A DNA stretch of 64,000 bases from Sinohyriopsis cumingii (GCA_028554795.2 CM068842.1:53333608-53397607), one strand, 5' to 3'; positions 27,451 through 40,901 are shown, numbered from the stretch's first letter. Numbers and translations are program-made. Notes: generated from the sequence alone by a model not told the origin.

Positions 27451-28029
27451 TGTTGTTGTTGTGGTGGTGGTGGTTGTTAGTCGTTGTTGTTTCATGTCTT
27501 TTCAATCAGTTATTTTTGCTGTGTTGACCGATATGATAATGTTATAAGCCCATATACTTTCATTCACATGTTTTTGGTTGTGTGGTCCTCTTTCATTTCA
27601 GCTATATAGTTTAAACAGTTCTTCGTCTGCAAATATACAAAACATTATGGGTAGCTGTGATTTTTGTATGCCGTTTTTAAAATACACAATAGAGAATAAT
27701 GCAGTTATTATTAGTTGTTTACTTAAATGAAATAAAATAAAAACAATAGTCAATCAGGTCAAGCGGAAATGAACTTAGTTTTGGACAAGGTCAAGTCCAG
27801 CAATGTTACGTTACAATAACATGTAATGAAATAAAATGATTTAAAACTAACAGACAAACAATTCAATTAAATTAAATATACATTACAAATGTAATGTTTG
27901 TAAATGACACTCCGATGCATTGAAAGTTTTCGCTTTATCTTCTAGCGTTTCAAACGGGTTTAATATTCGACAGAATTTGTGCCAATTAAAGATTGGTGTA
28001 TACATTATATAACTTTAAATTCTTTTCAG
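26548..28029 (+). other. Intron 1 of the host membrane-protein gene
   Basis: GT donor at 26,548 and a pyrimidine-rich acceptor (attcttttcag) ending at 28,029. It contains a (TTA)n tract followed by ttg/gtg repeats at about 27,416-27,480, and no other gene. Confidence 0.55.
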
Positions 28030-28158
28030 GTGGTCTCAAAAAGGATCGATTTCCTGACGATTTTAACCGAAAGGTTGCATTTAGAGCCACAGTCATCCTT
28101 GTGCCTCTTTGTTTGATGCTCCTCCTGTCAAACATTATCATGTGTCTTCATTCTTGTG
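28030..28158 (+). CDS. Host gene exon 2: transmembrane segment
   Basis: 129-base exon bounded by a good acceptor and the donor gtaagt, phase 1 at both ends so that it joins exon 1 in frame. It encodes a short polar stalk (KKDRFPDDFNRK) followed by about 25 hydrophobic residues (VILVPLCLMLLLSNIIMC), fitting the membrane anchor of the signal-peptide protein encoded by exon 1. The next exon is less certain. Confidence 0.55.
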
Positions 28159-29613
28159 GTAAGTCACTGAATCAACTGGAAACATAATGAATGACATCAC
28201 ACATCTTTATAAAGCTGTATGATATATATAAATAAAGATTTCGGAGAGAAGTTTTGGTGATTTTCATTTTTCATATTGCACTATTTTGCCCAACCACATT
28301 TAGTGATCGTCATAACTACAGATGAAATACACATATACAATCAATTGAAATAAATATCCATTGTTTCAGTTCCCGTTCTCCACTACTTATTTATTTATCT
28401 TTCAGTGAAGAATTAGCTTGCGAAATCTTGGATTAGTAACCTTTTTAACATTTTCTTGCGTCGCTCCTAAATTAATATATGTCTCCATGTTAGGGTCATT
28501 ACAGTGAAAAGCATCCGATAACAAACCCTGCTAGTAAATGTGCATGAAAAACTTTTGGTGACGATTTAGAAGAAAAAACATGTCAGTGATTGATGATCAG
28601 AGAATCCTCGTATTCAGCACACAAAGAGAAGTACCTGTTAGCCCGTGAATTATTTTATTACACAATTTAATGGAGTTTACGTCCGATTTCTGCGTCTGCC
28701 AATTTACGGCAGGTCGTAATCGTTAATGATTTCCAAAAGTCTCGCAAACTTTTCGCTGACTGTCATTTAATGTCAAACGGTTGATTGCAATAATATTTAA
28801 ATGTATAGGCAATTTTATTTCTCATTTTTTAACAAGAAACACAGTCGCAATCTTGTCATTCTACGTTCATAATTTCCTGATAGTATATATAGAGCCAAGA
28901 CACACCCTGGTTCAACAGTGTAATGATCACGCATTTAGATCTTAATTACTAAGCGTTGAGTTTAGGTATTTGGTGAGATATCGAGAAAGACTCATAAAAT
29001 CATGAAAATCAGCTTAAAATGGCATTTTAGATTAAAATTGTTTCTGATACAAAGAGCCTATATATATAATAAATATGGTGAATGGTATACTCCTGTTAAA
29101 ATGAGGAAAAGTTATGATATTCGGCATTTTATTACAAACGTTTTCTAAGAACTGGCTTAATGTTAATTCATATTTTTATATCGCCTATGTGTTTCTTTGT
29201 CTACTTTATATTCAAAAACTAAGTGAAATATTTTGTTCGGTGTAATTGTTTCTGGGTATAATCCAAATAATCATAGGATTTTAACCTTTACGTAGAATAA
29301 CTTGTCGCATAATTAAAGAATGTGTCAAAATTATTACAGAAGTCATATTTTGGTCTTCTGTGATTGCTGTGACAATGCAGTACGCTGCCTACTTCCACAG
29401 AGAGCTTCATTCATCGGCACTTGATTTAGACAATAAGGAAAAAAAACTAGATTTCGGCTTGAATGAGAAAAACATCAATATGCTTTTATGCACTAAAGGA
29501 CATATCTATTGGCAATAAGTTATAATTTGGACACCAGTTGATGGTTCTTTTAATTTTGATTTCATGAGGTTTTCTTCTTCTTCATGAGATCGTCCATTTA
29601 AATTCTATTTCAG

Positions 29614-29627
29614 GTATACCGAAGTAA
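29614..29627 (+). CDS. Host gene exon 3 (possible terminal exon)
   Basis: After an acceptor (aattctatttcag) the phase-1 frame reads four more residues (GIPK) and a stop, giving a protein of 320 residues with a very short cytoplasmic tail. Only 14 coding bases support it, so another downstream acceptor could be used instead. The sequence between 28,159 and 29,613 would be intron 2 and shows no other coding signal. Confidence 0.3.
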
Positions 29628-31264
29628 TCAAGTTAAATCTGAAAATTAAGCCAAACGCAATTTAGCAACGTAACCAACGTAATGGAAACCGTCAAAATGA
29701 AATCCAAAACAAGAAAGTCCAATGATTCATGATTGACACAGAATTGTATTCTCCTGGATTTTCTCTTCTTTCATGTGACATATCCTAAACAAATCGTAAG
29801 CTGATGCATTGTGTAGAAAATGCCACCACTAACCACTCAATGTTACCAAACAAGCAAGAAGGGATGAACAAATAATATGTTCCCGATTGATGAATTTACT
29901 GTATCATTGTGAGGACTAGCTGATCTTGACATTTTTATTTGTTTGGCAGTGATAGAGAAATAATGCATTTTTTTAAAAATTATTCAGCAGGTATCATACA
30001 TACCCATACTAAGTCGTCATATTGATAAAAAAGTAACAGAAATAACGACATGAACGAATATACAAGCGTTGAGATATGTTAGATCATTATAAATCTCACG
30101 GACTCATAAGATCATAGTGTTTTCACACACATGCACGCGCAAATATATATATATCCACAGGGTCATTAAATACAAAACAAAGGTACTGCATTAAACATTT
30201 TCTATTTTCATTGTAAACAATCAAGGAGTTCTAATCACAGTTAACCATATTATTCCCAATAAAGGTGAAAGTCTGGTGAAGAAATCGATTGCAGTAGGCT
30301 GCTGAGGGTAAAAAGGATGCCATTTGAAATTATTTGAAAGAACGGTCTTAACGAATTAAACTCTAAAATATGGCAGGTACAGCAATTAATACAATAAATA
30401 AATAAATATAACTAATTATTAAGACTCTATGGTCTTAAATTAAGTAACTGAAAATTGTGAAAACCATTAAGTTTTGTAAAATTCAAAATATTATTTCCCA
30501 AAAATTGAAAGTGACAAATTAAAAATAATTTATGGTATGGTGATTGAAATCAGAAATATTCCAAAAATAGCCCTTAAGATTCTATCACAAATCCAAAAGT
30601 ATCGAATAATTTAAAAGAGTTCCGTTGGTAATCGAAATGAAGTTTGCACAATTGTGATGATGTGCCAATAGTTGTGATTTACCACAATGATTGAATCTAA
30701 AATATCTTTAAACAAATTCACAGTAATTCCATTCAGCTGCTAAATCCAGAATATCTGATGACTTTGTAATTCCAATGAATAATTGAATAAAATAAATAAA
30801 TCCACTCAAATGATCACAACTATTTTTCTTTCTAAGAATGATGATATTACTTGGTATAACTAATTTCCAGCAATTCATACACTGTATATAAAATAACCAA
30901 GACGCAATACAGAAAGCAGAATCAGGCTCAACTTGGCATTTCGAAATTACTCTAGGTGGCAGGGGACGATTTCGCATATTGGCCTCTGGCAAATTTTTTA
31001 ACTTAAGGGAATCGTGTGACTTTTTGAGCAATTATTGTGTAATATTTCAAGATAGGGACATATCTGTGAATTTGGCCTTTCCGGCTTGTGTTGTTCTTGA
31101 AACTGATGTGAGGCATGTAGACCTCATGTAGTCATCACACATTATGTAGTCAGTGAAATACCAGTAGTCGGATAGGAAGCAGAGCAAGCTACTTATAGCA
31201 CCAGACACGTTGGTTCAAGGCAAGTAGAATATCTCAAACACTGACTGGATGACTACTATTGTGA
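29628..31264. other. Non-coding host DNA, no gene seen
   Basis: Possible 3' untranslated region of the host gene at the left, then AT-rich DNA. A 107-codon minus frame at 30,708-31,031 lacks any motif and I do not accept it. Confidence 0.4.
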
Positions 31265-31267
31265 AAG

Positions 31268-31482
31268 ACCGCTCTGTTGGCCTAGTGGTTAGAGCGCCCG
31301 CCCCGGATGTGGGAGAAGTCGTGGGTTCGAACGCCATCTGAGTCATACCAAAGACTTCTAACGATGGTACTAACAGCTGCCTCGCTAGGCGCTCAGCATT
31401 AAAATGTTAGTGTTAGGACTGGTCGACGGGGTGTCAGGATAATGTGACTGGAACATTGTTAAAACTACGTTAAAAATCTAAA

Positions 31483-31521
<39 letters not shown>

Positions 31522-31526
31522 CTCTC
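31268..31526 (+). mobile_element. SINE family B, plus orientation, with (CA)n(CT)n tail
   Basis: Head 'ggcctagtggttagagcgcc' and 'gtgggttcgaacgcc', body with 'ctaacagctgcctcg' and 'gtgtcaggataatgtgactg', then (CA)n at about 31,484-31,518 followed by (TC)n. Confidence 0.8.
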
Positions 31527-32500
31527 TTTTGAATAGTATCAAACTATTAAGTACATAATCATTTTCAAAATTATCACCCAGGGAAAGAGCTTGTGTTTGC
31601 ACTGTGAGCACCACGTGTTCTCAAAAACGACCTTCTGACATGAAATACGCATATTTAAATTTAATGGTGGATGGAGTGCATCAACATTTTATTCTATGAA
31701 TTTCCGTTGACTTATCGGATCAAGTGAACGATAATCTTATATGTTGCTTTATTATACATATCCAAAATTATGGACCTTTATGGCCTCATTCATGTATTTT
31801 ATCTTATATGAATTTCCATTGTATGCATGCGTATGTAACGTTAAATTTGTGCATACAAACCGGTCCTGAATCCCGAACTGTAAACAAGTCATAGTGCTTT
31901 ATTAGCTAGCCAATCAGAAATTAGGTCTGCTGGATTACCCTTTGGGGAATCGTATGACCTGTACTTAACTGATCAACATTTTTACTTCAATCAAAGTATA
32001 TCTCGCCATCTTTAAAACTATGAATGTGTTTACAAGAATGACCTCATCTTACAGAATAAACCTACAATTATAAAGATTAGTAGTATTAGTGTTTGTTTAG
32101 TAAATGACTCTTTCAATTCAGAATCATGAAGTTTGACACACTTAATATAGCTATACATAACATGATTAAAACAATTGATGGTATATTTAGATGTACAGGA
32201 TTTAGTCAGTGAGCAATACATACAACAAGCAATAATCTTTCTTTCTTAATATAAAAACTTCATGTATGGTCATATATTCGCCTCAGTAGTGATAATAGTT
32301 CCTTATATATTTCGGGGAGACAAAACGTTTGAAACGAATATATGGAGAATCGTCATCTGTATATTACAGTGTCAAATGAATTAAAATGTTTCAAATCAAG
32401 GAGTGGAAAAGGTGATAATTTTCTCTGATAAATTCCTAATTAAAATTGTAACTTTTAACCTGCAGTTTGCAGCAATACTTTAAATGTCATATGTAATTTT
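31527..32500. other. Non-coding host DNA, no gene seen
   Basis: Short frames only; nothing recognised. Confidence 0.4.
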
Positions 32501-32502
32501 CA

Positions 32503-32506
<4 letters not shown>

Positions 32507-32584
<78 letters not shown>
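32507..32584. repeat. (TA)n microsatellite
   Basis: About 39 ta units, followed by a few gatg/gata units. Confidence 0.95.
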
Positions 32585-32587
<3 letters not shown>

Positions 32588-32589
32588 AT

Positions 32590-33115
32590 GGATGGATAGA
32601 TAGACGTTTATTTACGTTTGATTTTATTACACCTGTGAGAGCAATAAGCTGAATTGAGGTTAGTATGACCTAAAGTCAATTAAACCTACTTTATATTTTG
32701 TACTATTAAAGCTTATCGCTTTAAATAAACGTTTCCATTATAAGATCAAATGAAATGAATTAAGTTATATTCTTCCAATCATATTTATACCAGTCTGACA
32801 AGGCAAAAATCCGAAAATGACCAGGTTTGGCTGAAAGCCAATGATTGATTGTGCATGTTGAGTGCACGTGGTTGTGGCCTGTGTGGGCCGAAAATTTGTT
32901 TGCAATTAGATGCGCTTTATATATTCATTATTATATTTTCAGTGCTCTTTCAAGAAAGGACAGGTGTTAGATATTTTGATCTGAATACTGGAGCCTGAAA
33001 GGGAACCTAGGACGAATAAGGGAATCTTAATGAGTGAACAGTCATTTGACACACCCTTGCTCAAAAAGAGATATGTATTCTTTAAATAATTTTCATTCGA
33101 CAAAACTAGTTTATC
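32590..33115. other. Non-coding host DNA before the 66-bp array
   Basis: No gene recognised. The minus frames from the array to the right run a short way into it. Confidence 0.4.
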
Positions 33116-33120
33116 TAAGG

Positions 33121-33800
33121 TAGTTTTAGCAAGAAGGAACATGAAAATATTGGCAAGACACGCACACAAAGGTACTTTCTAATGAATAGTGTTCACAAGT
33201 AGGCACATGAAAATGCCGCCATGGCTTGTATACAAAGGGACTTTCTGATGAATAGTGTTCACAAGTAGGCACATGAAAATGCCGCCAAGCCTTGCACACA
33301 AAGGGACTTTCTGATGAATAGTGTTCACAAGTAGGAACATAAAAATGCCGCCATGGCTCGTATACAAAGGGACTTTTTGATGAATAGTGTTCACAAGTAG
33401 GCACATGAAAATGCCGCCAAGCCTTGCACATAAAGGGACTTTCTGATGAATAGTGTTCACAAGTAGGAACATAAAAATGCCGCCATGGCTCGTATACAAA
33501 GGGACTTTTTGATGAACAGTGTTCACAAGTAGGCACATGAAAATGCCGCCAAGCCTTGCACACAAAGGTACTTTCTGATAAATAGTGTTCACAAGTAGGA
33601 ACATAAAAACGCTGCCATGGCTTGTATTCAAAGGGACTTTCTGATGAATAGTGTTCACAAGTAGGAACATGAAAATGCCGCCAAGCCTTGCACACAAAGG
33701 GACTTTCTGATGAATAGTGTTCACAAGTAGGAACATGAAAATGCCGCCAAGCCTTGCACACTTAGTGACTTTCTGATGAATAGTGTTCACAAGTTGATTT
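33121..33800. repeat. 66-bp minisatellite, ~10 copies, two alternating subtypes
   Basis: Unit built around 'aatagtgttcacaagtagg', an 'aaaatgccgcc' block and 'aaagggactttctgatg', period 66 bases. Two unit types alternate for part of the array: one with 'atggcttgtatac', the other with 'aagccttgcacac', giving a 132-bp higher-order unit. Because 66 is a multiple of three, two minus-strand frames stay open through the array (211 and 218 codons with a 22-residue period). There is no signal peptide, no splice context I trust, and nothing recognisable, so I annotate a repeat and not a gene. Confidence 0.85.
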
Positions 33801-34630
33801 CTCATCATACCTCTTGTTGGACTGTAGAAGAACAACCTGACAAAGGACTATATTGAATAAGGGTCATTTTCTGCCCTCCTCTCCAAATATCCTTATAGTA
33901 TGTATACTGTACATATGAGGTGGTTAACATTTATTTCTAACATCAGTTTTGTGTTCATGTGTCCGTTGCTATGGTTACAGGGTATCAAAACACTATCAGA
34001 AAAGACATGAGAAGCAGTCATCTTTTCCATTTACTTCTCAAAGATACTGCTTTTCCATGAGCTATTCACTCCGTTTCAAATTTGCAATATGCATTTTTTA
34101 TTTTAGAGGTTATAGAGCATTATATATAAAGTTTAGTTTCTAAAACTATTCCAAAATGATCCATCGTAGACAAAAGTAGAATATTGAACTTAATACGTCA
34201 ACTGAACAACTGTTTCTAAAATACGTTGACAAAAAGGTACTTAATCATACAATACAAAACCTGTTCCTCAATAAAATATGGTTTAATATTATTGAATGAT
34301 GTTTAATATTATTGAATTATTTAAATGATTGTTTGATATTATTGAATATGACTGTAAAGGAGGCGTTAACAGTAGCCTTGTATGTTCACGTCTTCGCCAA
34401 ATACACGGGTTTCTTACCTTCACTGGAAAGGACAAGTGTTCTTTATGTATTAATGTACTTTTATCCTTATATTTCCATGGCTATATAACATATACACTAC
34501 TTTGTTTCTATCTTTAGAAGAAAGAAAAATTGTCTTCCACACCCTTTGAGGTAGCCTATAGTAGAACTTTGTGCGACAGTTTGGCACAGTAATGCTATAT
34601 TGTTTGAGCTATTGAAGCGTGCGTTATTCA
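33801..34630. other. Non-coding host DNA, no gene seen
   Basis: Short 'gtttaatattattgaat' direct repeats at 34,280-34,350; otherwise unremarkable. Confidence 0.4.
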
Positions 34631-34634
34631 TAAC

Positions 34635-36055
34635 CGTACCAAATGGTACTCCCCATAGTCATGCCAAATGGTACTCCCCATAGTCATACCAAATGGTATT
34701 CCCCATAGCCATAACAAATTGTATTCTTCATAGCCATACCAAATGGTATTCCCCATAGCCATAACAAATGGTATTACCTATAGCGGTTTCAAACGATAAT
34801 TCCCATGTCCATACAAAATGGTATTCCCCATAGCAATACCAAATAGTATTCCCTCCAGCCATACCAAATGGTACTCTTCATAGCCATAACAATGGTAATC
34901 CTCATAGCTGTATAAAATTGTACGCCACATAGCGATATCAAAGGTGTTCCCTATAGCGGTAACATATGGTGTTCCCTACAGCGGTATCAAATAGTATTCC
35001 CCATAGCCATACCAAATGGTATTCCCTATAGCGGTATAACATGATATTCTCCATATATAAACTAACTCGCATTTCATTTAGCCATACCAAATGGTACTAT
35101 CCATAAGGGTATCAAATGACATTTCCCATAGCAGTATCAAATGACATTACCCATAGCCATACCAAATGCTGTTCCCCATAGCCATACCGAATGGTATTCC
35201 CTATGGCTGTATCAAATGGTATTCTCCATATCCATACAAAATGGTATTCCTCGTAGCGGTATCAAATAGTATTCCCCATAGCCATATCAAATGACATTCC
35301 CTATAGAGGTATCATTTGATGATCCCCATAGTTATACCAAATGGTATTCCTAATAGCGGTATCAAATGGTATTCCCCAAAGACATACCAAATGTTTTTCC
35401 TTATAGCAGTATCAAATGATGTTCCCCATAGCCATAACAAATGGAATTTCCCATAGCCATACCAAATGGTATTCCCGTAGCCATATCAAATGGTATTCCC
35501 CATAGCGGTATCAAATGGCATTCCCCATAGCCATACCGAATGGTATTACCTACAGCCATATACAATAGTATTCTCCATAGCCATACCAAATGGTATTCCT
35601 CGTAGCGGTGTCAAGTGGTGTTCTCCATAGCCATAACAAATGGTATTCCTCATAAGTCAAACCAAATGGTATTCCCTATAGCGGTATCAAATGGTATTCC
35701 TTAAAGCGGTATCAAATGGTATTCCCTATAGCGGTTTAAAATGGTATTCCCCATAGCCATATCAAATGGCATTCCCTATAACAGTATCAAATGATAATAT
35801 CCATAGCTATACCAAACGGTATTCCACACAGCGGTATTAAATGGTATTCCCAATAGACAAACCCAATTATATTCCACATAGCCATGCTAAAGGGCATTTC
35901 CCTTAACCATACCAAAAGGTATTCCCTATAGCCATACCTAATGGTATTTCCATAACTATACCAAATGGTATTCCCCATAGCCATACCAAATGTAATGCCT
36001 AATAGCCATACCAAATGGTATGCCCCATAGCCATACCAAACGGAATGCACTGTAG
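34635..36055. repeat. 25-bp minisatellite array of about 1.4 kb
   Basis: Unit 'atagccataccaaatggtat' + 'tcccc', about 55 diverged copies with variants such as 'atagcggtatcaaatggtat'. Units abut directly with no unique spacers, so it is not a CRISPR. Minus frames inside it (35,401-35,589 and 35,787-36,050) are translations of the repeat. Confidence 0.9.
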
Positions 36056-36329
36056 CGACATCAGTTGGTAAAGTTACTAGAGGAAGATTTTATGGAACAT
36101 TTTGTTTAAAAAATAATCATGCATTTTTTTCGGTAATATTTTTATGTGAATATTTTGATTTCATTCTTCATTTTAATACGAAAAACAGCGAATGTTGTGT
36201 TCATGGACATGAGACTGAAATTGATAATTGTTTTAAAAATAGTATGGTTTAATTCTAAGTAGAAATGCTTCAGGATTCTAAATAGATTACTAAGCTGATG
36301 CATGACGTCTTTTAAAAAGATTTCACTGC

Positions 36330-36590
36330 TGAATTGCTGAATAGCACGCAGTACAGTATACACGGTTGAATAGCAGCTTCTTTAGTCTGCACTGTTTAAT
36401 AGCACGCACTACAGTCTTCATTGTTGAATATCAGCTTCTTTAGTCTGCACTGTTGAATAGCACGCTCTACAGTCTGCACTGTTGAATAACACACCCTACA
36501 GTTAGCACTGTTGAATATCAGCTTCTTCAGTCTGCACTGTTGATCAGCAAGCCCTACTGTATGCACGGTTGAATAGCAGCTTTGATTTTA
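36330..36590. repeat. ~29-bp minisatellite, about nine copies
   Basis: Units of 'tgcactgttgaatagcacgc' + 'tctacagtc' alternate with variants carrying 'agcttctttagtc'. Confidence 0.75.
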
Positions 36591-37320
36591 TTGTACCAGG
36601 CTAGAAAATAATTTCATATAATCGTAATAAACTTTGATCGGAGAGTTACATTGAATGCATACAATTTGTACTATCAATGCCTTATGCAATGGATTTTATC
36701 ATGTACATAAATTATTTATATCTATTTAAGTTTCTTCAAGAAAACATATCATTATTTTATTCAGTTTAAATTATTGATATCGTTTTTAAGATCACAATTT
36801 TTATCAAAAATTTTGAGATTTGTTTGGTGAAATAAATTTGTCATAAATATAAGTTTATTGCAAAAGGGTTGCATTGTCTTTCAATCATAGGTAATTATCC
36901 TGTGTGTGAATTTATGGTAATTCGGTGTTTAACATATGGCATTGGATTATTGTGTTTGTCAATGTAAAGTCTAACGTTCAAAATGACTTTAATTGTAAAT
37001 GTAAATTTAATTCATACACATGTAAGTCAGCTATACTAAGATGGTACAACTATAACGATATCTGCAAATCGCTACGATCCTAAGGTCTTAAACTAACCAA
37101 CAGAAAAAACGAAAACCAATAAGTTTTCTAAACTTAAACAAATCATTTTTTTCCCTAGAAAACAAGGTGAAAATTTGAAAACGAACTTACAGTATTGTGA
37201 ATTTAATTCCAAATAGTCATACAAGTTATATCACAAAGCCAACGGTACAAAGTATTCCGAATGTATTCCAGTGGCGTTTCGAATAAATTCCAATTTTAAA
37301 GTGCTGATGCACCAATAGAG
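36591..37320. other. Non-coding host DNA, no gene seen
   Basis: AT-rich; nothing recognised. Confidence 0.4.
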
Positions 37321-37326
37321 TTGGGG

Positions 37327-37650
37327 CCCCCAGTGACCGAGTGGTCTAAAGCGCTCACTGTTATGGATCACTGCCATCTCATCTCTGTCTGCGTGGGCTA
37401 GAGTCGATGGTTCGTCCTATGTAGGTATGTGAGAAAGCTTGTCATTAGCTTCTCCGGGGTCGGTGGTTCTTTCCAGGTTTTTCCCGGGTTCTTCCGCCAC
37501 CATTAATACTGGCATTACTCCTAATGCTAGGCGCCGAGCGAGGCAGTTGTTACTAGAACTTTTACAAGTGTTTGGCATGACTCGAACCCGAGACCTCCTG
37601 CATCCAAGGTGGACGCTCAAACCATTATGCCACCTAAGTAGTATTCTCAC
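37327..37650. mobile_element. Chimeric SINE: truncated family A (plus) joined to a family-B-like head (minus)
   Basis: 37,327-37,513 matches the head and central block of SINE A but stops at 'cattaatactggc' before the tail. It is followed at 37,515-37,650 by a tRNA-like head in the opposite direction ('gactcgaacccgagacctcc ... gcatccaaggtggacgctc'). Both halves are incomplete. Confidence 0.6.
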
Positions 37651-38209
37651 TTATATCAAAAACTAAATCACAACATATGAAATAGAATGAGGGACCAAAG
37701 TTCGTTTCTAGAACATTCTAGATGTCAACGATATCAAGTCTAGTACTGAAGCTGTAGTAAATAACATGGCAAACAGCAGGTACACCAGGAAATCCCCAGC
37801 GGAAAACTAATGTCCTGAACTAAAATCCAAATAAACATGTTCACCTACAAATAATAATAATAATCTTAATATATACTGTACAATCAGACAAAACTTAGCC
37901 ATGTAATATAATATTTACAACAACAAAAAAGAAGAAATTTACCAGGTATGCCCAAATTCGCTAATTGTTCGACTAGCATATTTTCCTTGGTGTTAGGTTT
38001 TACTTTTGACTTGCCGTACAGGGCATGATACATGATATATAGAGTACAGGGCATGATACATGATGTATAGAGTACAGGGCATGAGACATGATATACAGTC
38101 TCTGTGTGAGAGCCGATATGATTTCAATAAGGAGTCGTGCATTAGATTTATTTCTTGTGGAGAAAGAAAATTTGAAGTAATCTGCATAAGAATAATGACA
38201 GCTTGTTCC

Positions 38210-38210
<1 letters not shown>
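37651..38210. other. Non-coding host DNA, no gene seen
   Basis: Contains a short threefold direct repeat of 'agagtacagggcatgataca' type at 38,010-38,100. No gene. Confidence 0.4.
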
Positions 38211-38412
<202 letters not shown>

Positions 38413-38869
38413 AGTCTCAATTATTTGTTGTATACAAACTGAGCATAACGATACTTTTATATGATAAGTTCTACCTCTTTAACATCGGTATTGGAGATTT
38501 GAATGAGAATGTTGCTGAAATAAGAACATTTAATAAACATAAAATTAAGGACAGAATAGATTATATATAAAATCTTCCATTTTCATCCTTGCCTGTGATT
38601 CAAAGTCTTTCTTTACGTGCTGAAAGTTAAATTTTAATATATAGCGTAGTAAAATCACGATGAGATTTCTTTTTTTCTTCAAATTAATTCATGCCCGTCA
38701 TGTAGGTAAATTATATGCATTATATTAAGAGCAGTTTTTGTCGAGAGTGCAAACTTGAAATGTCTGTAAATTCTTCTTCCTTTTATGGATAAATGCATAT
38801 AAATCTGGCGTGATGTTGATATGTTTAGTTCTTTCTACTTACATATCAAATATCAACGATTGACTTTTC

Positions 38870-39300
38870 ACTTCTCTACATAACTTTGACTTTTTTCATA
38901 GCATTGATGTGCATTGACGTTTTACTTCTATGCACAACTTTGACTTGTTCCATAACATTGAAGTGCGTGGACGTTTCCTTACACCTCCTTATACAACCTT
39001 TACTTTTTTCCATAGTATTGACGTTTTACCTCTTTAAACAAACTTTACTTGTTCCATAGCAATGACGTGCATTGACGTCAATGTTCTTTTTACTACATGT
39101 GTTCTGTTGATACGTCGTAAACGTATCAAAGCGAGTAATACCTGTTTCAAATTTAGTTAGGGTTAAACATTTAACATTAGCAATGACGGGCATTGACATC
39201 TATGTTCTTTTTACTACATGTGTTCTGTTGATACGTCGTAAACGTATCATAGCGAGTAATACTTTTTTCAACTTTAGTTAGGGTTAAACATTTAAACGCA
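38870..39300. repeat. 120-bp tandem duplication with shorter related repeats upstream
   Basis: 39,058-39,177 and 39,178-39,297 are near-identical (both contain 'tactacatgtgttctgttga' and 'tagttagggttaaacattta'). Shorter units with 'catagcattgacgt' precede them from about 38,895. Confidence 0.75.
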
Positions 39301-39425
39301 ATAGTCATTACTCTATTCAACAGGATTTTTAAGAACACGTTTTGGGGTTTTCAGGTATAGACGATAATAAAGTCAGCGAAACAGAAATTTACATATTTTA
39401 CAGATCTGACGTTACAGATTGTACG

Positions 39426-39427
<2 letters not shown>

Positions 39428-39456
<29 letters not shown>
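39428..39456. repeat. Poly-T tract
   Basis: About 27 consecutive T; may mark the tail of an old retroposed sequence on the minus strand. Confidence 0.8.
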
Positions 39457-39458
<2 letters not shown>

Positions 39459-39459
39459 A

Positions 39460-40895
39460 AGTCAAACTCCTTCTTTGAATCGTAGATATTCCCGAGTCCA
39501 TGAAGAGTCCATGAGAAACATTGCATCTAATGGAGCCGTTTTGCATGTATCTAACACAATGGATACTTGACACCATTAAATAATTCTGCAATAATCAATA
39601 TTCTCATAAAATGTCCAATCACCCACTCCTTAGGCAAAAGATAATATTTTCACATCTTCATCGAAAGCCATGTCAGGCGAAATCACTCGAGAGCAAAGAT
39701 GGATATGCCTCAGTCCACCTTGTGGAATCAATGTGTACAAGGCGCTTTCTAGTGTTGAATTGTACGTTTATTTGTTCAGATGAAGATATTCCTTTTGTTG
39801 TAGAAAATTGTACTTCAGCCGATGCCTAAAATGATTGATATATTTAATGACATAATAATAAAAATACATTAAACAGTTTTATTTCACTTATCCGCGGACA
39901 GTGAAGGCTGACATATTGCTGATAGTGTTTTAGCAAAACGATTCTCGTTGGAAAGGGTCAAATTGACAGTCATCGATATTTAGCAGACAGAATCTTATTT
40001 AGTAACAAATATATAAAGCTAAACTTCCACCAGCAACAACTTCAGCAGCTACACTGATGATAACAAAACTAATGTCATTTGCAATTTCCGATTATGGAAA
40101 TACAGACATCGGCAATATCATTTTTGCTATGGAAATAAACGCCACTATATTAGGGTACGTTTTGCATAATATTTGAAGATAACAGATGGTTTTTTGTTTT
40201 ATCAACATAAACATCTTCAAGACGTGGGATCAATATCACGACATTTGCCTCCGTTCTTGCATCTTTAAAAATGTGGCATTTAGACATCGAATATTACTGC
40301 AATACATTTGAAACGACTCGCACGTCCTATTCCAACTTTAGCGATTTAAATCTTTTAAAATATACTTAAGTAACCTGTCTTTAGAATAATTCTGCATTCG
40401 TTTTTTCTTGTCTTGTGTGTACACAATGACACAGATTGGCATCAAATAATGCTTCAGACAACCGTACATACAACGTATACACAATTCTTGTCAAGGTTTA
40501 TAGTCGATGGATCAGCAGGGAAATGTGACCTTAATGTTTGACCGGAACATATCAAATTATGACATCTACTCCAACACGTAGAATGTTACGACATACATGG
40601 ATAAAGAAAATACAAAGACATGTTATCATGATCGCAAAAGGGATCACAAGGGTCAAATGTCAGATTCTACTTCAAGATTACTTAAACTCATATTAGCAGC
40701 AACAGGACAGAACATTGGGTTAATCTAACATTGTTTCCTCAGCCTGTCTGCCTTCTGGTTTACCTGCAGATTTGTTCGTATACGGGGCACACTATCTAAA
40801 CACATGAGTGAGAGAACTCATTGCAAATAAAATATATGAGCAACAGAGATTAGGTGTGCTGTAAATCCATTACTGTCAAGCTATGTTTCTTTCTC
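39460..40895. other. Non-coding host DNA, no gene seen
   Basis: A 72-codon plus frame at 39,611-39,829 has an ordinary amino-acid composition but no splice sites or motif I would defend. Confidence 0.4.
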
Positions 40896-40901
40896 TATAC
40901 A

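Noticed and set aside
27295..27495. 66-codon minus frame with poly-Asn and poly-Thr
   Set aside because: Translation of (TTA)n and ttg/gtg repeats inside the host gene's intron.
33126..33835. Two overlapping minus-strand frames of 211 and 218 codons
   Set aside because: Both are translations of a 66-bp tandem repeat; no signal, splice or domain evidence.
34635..36055. Regular short repeats considered as a CRISPR array
   Set aside because: Units abut with no unique spacers, the period is 25 bp, and the DNA is eukaryotic; it is a minisatellite.
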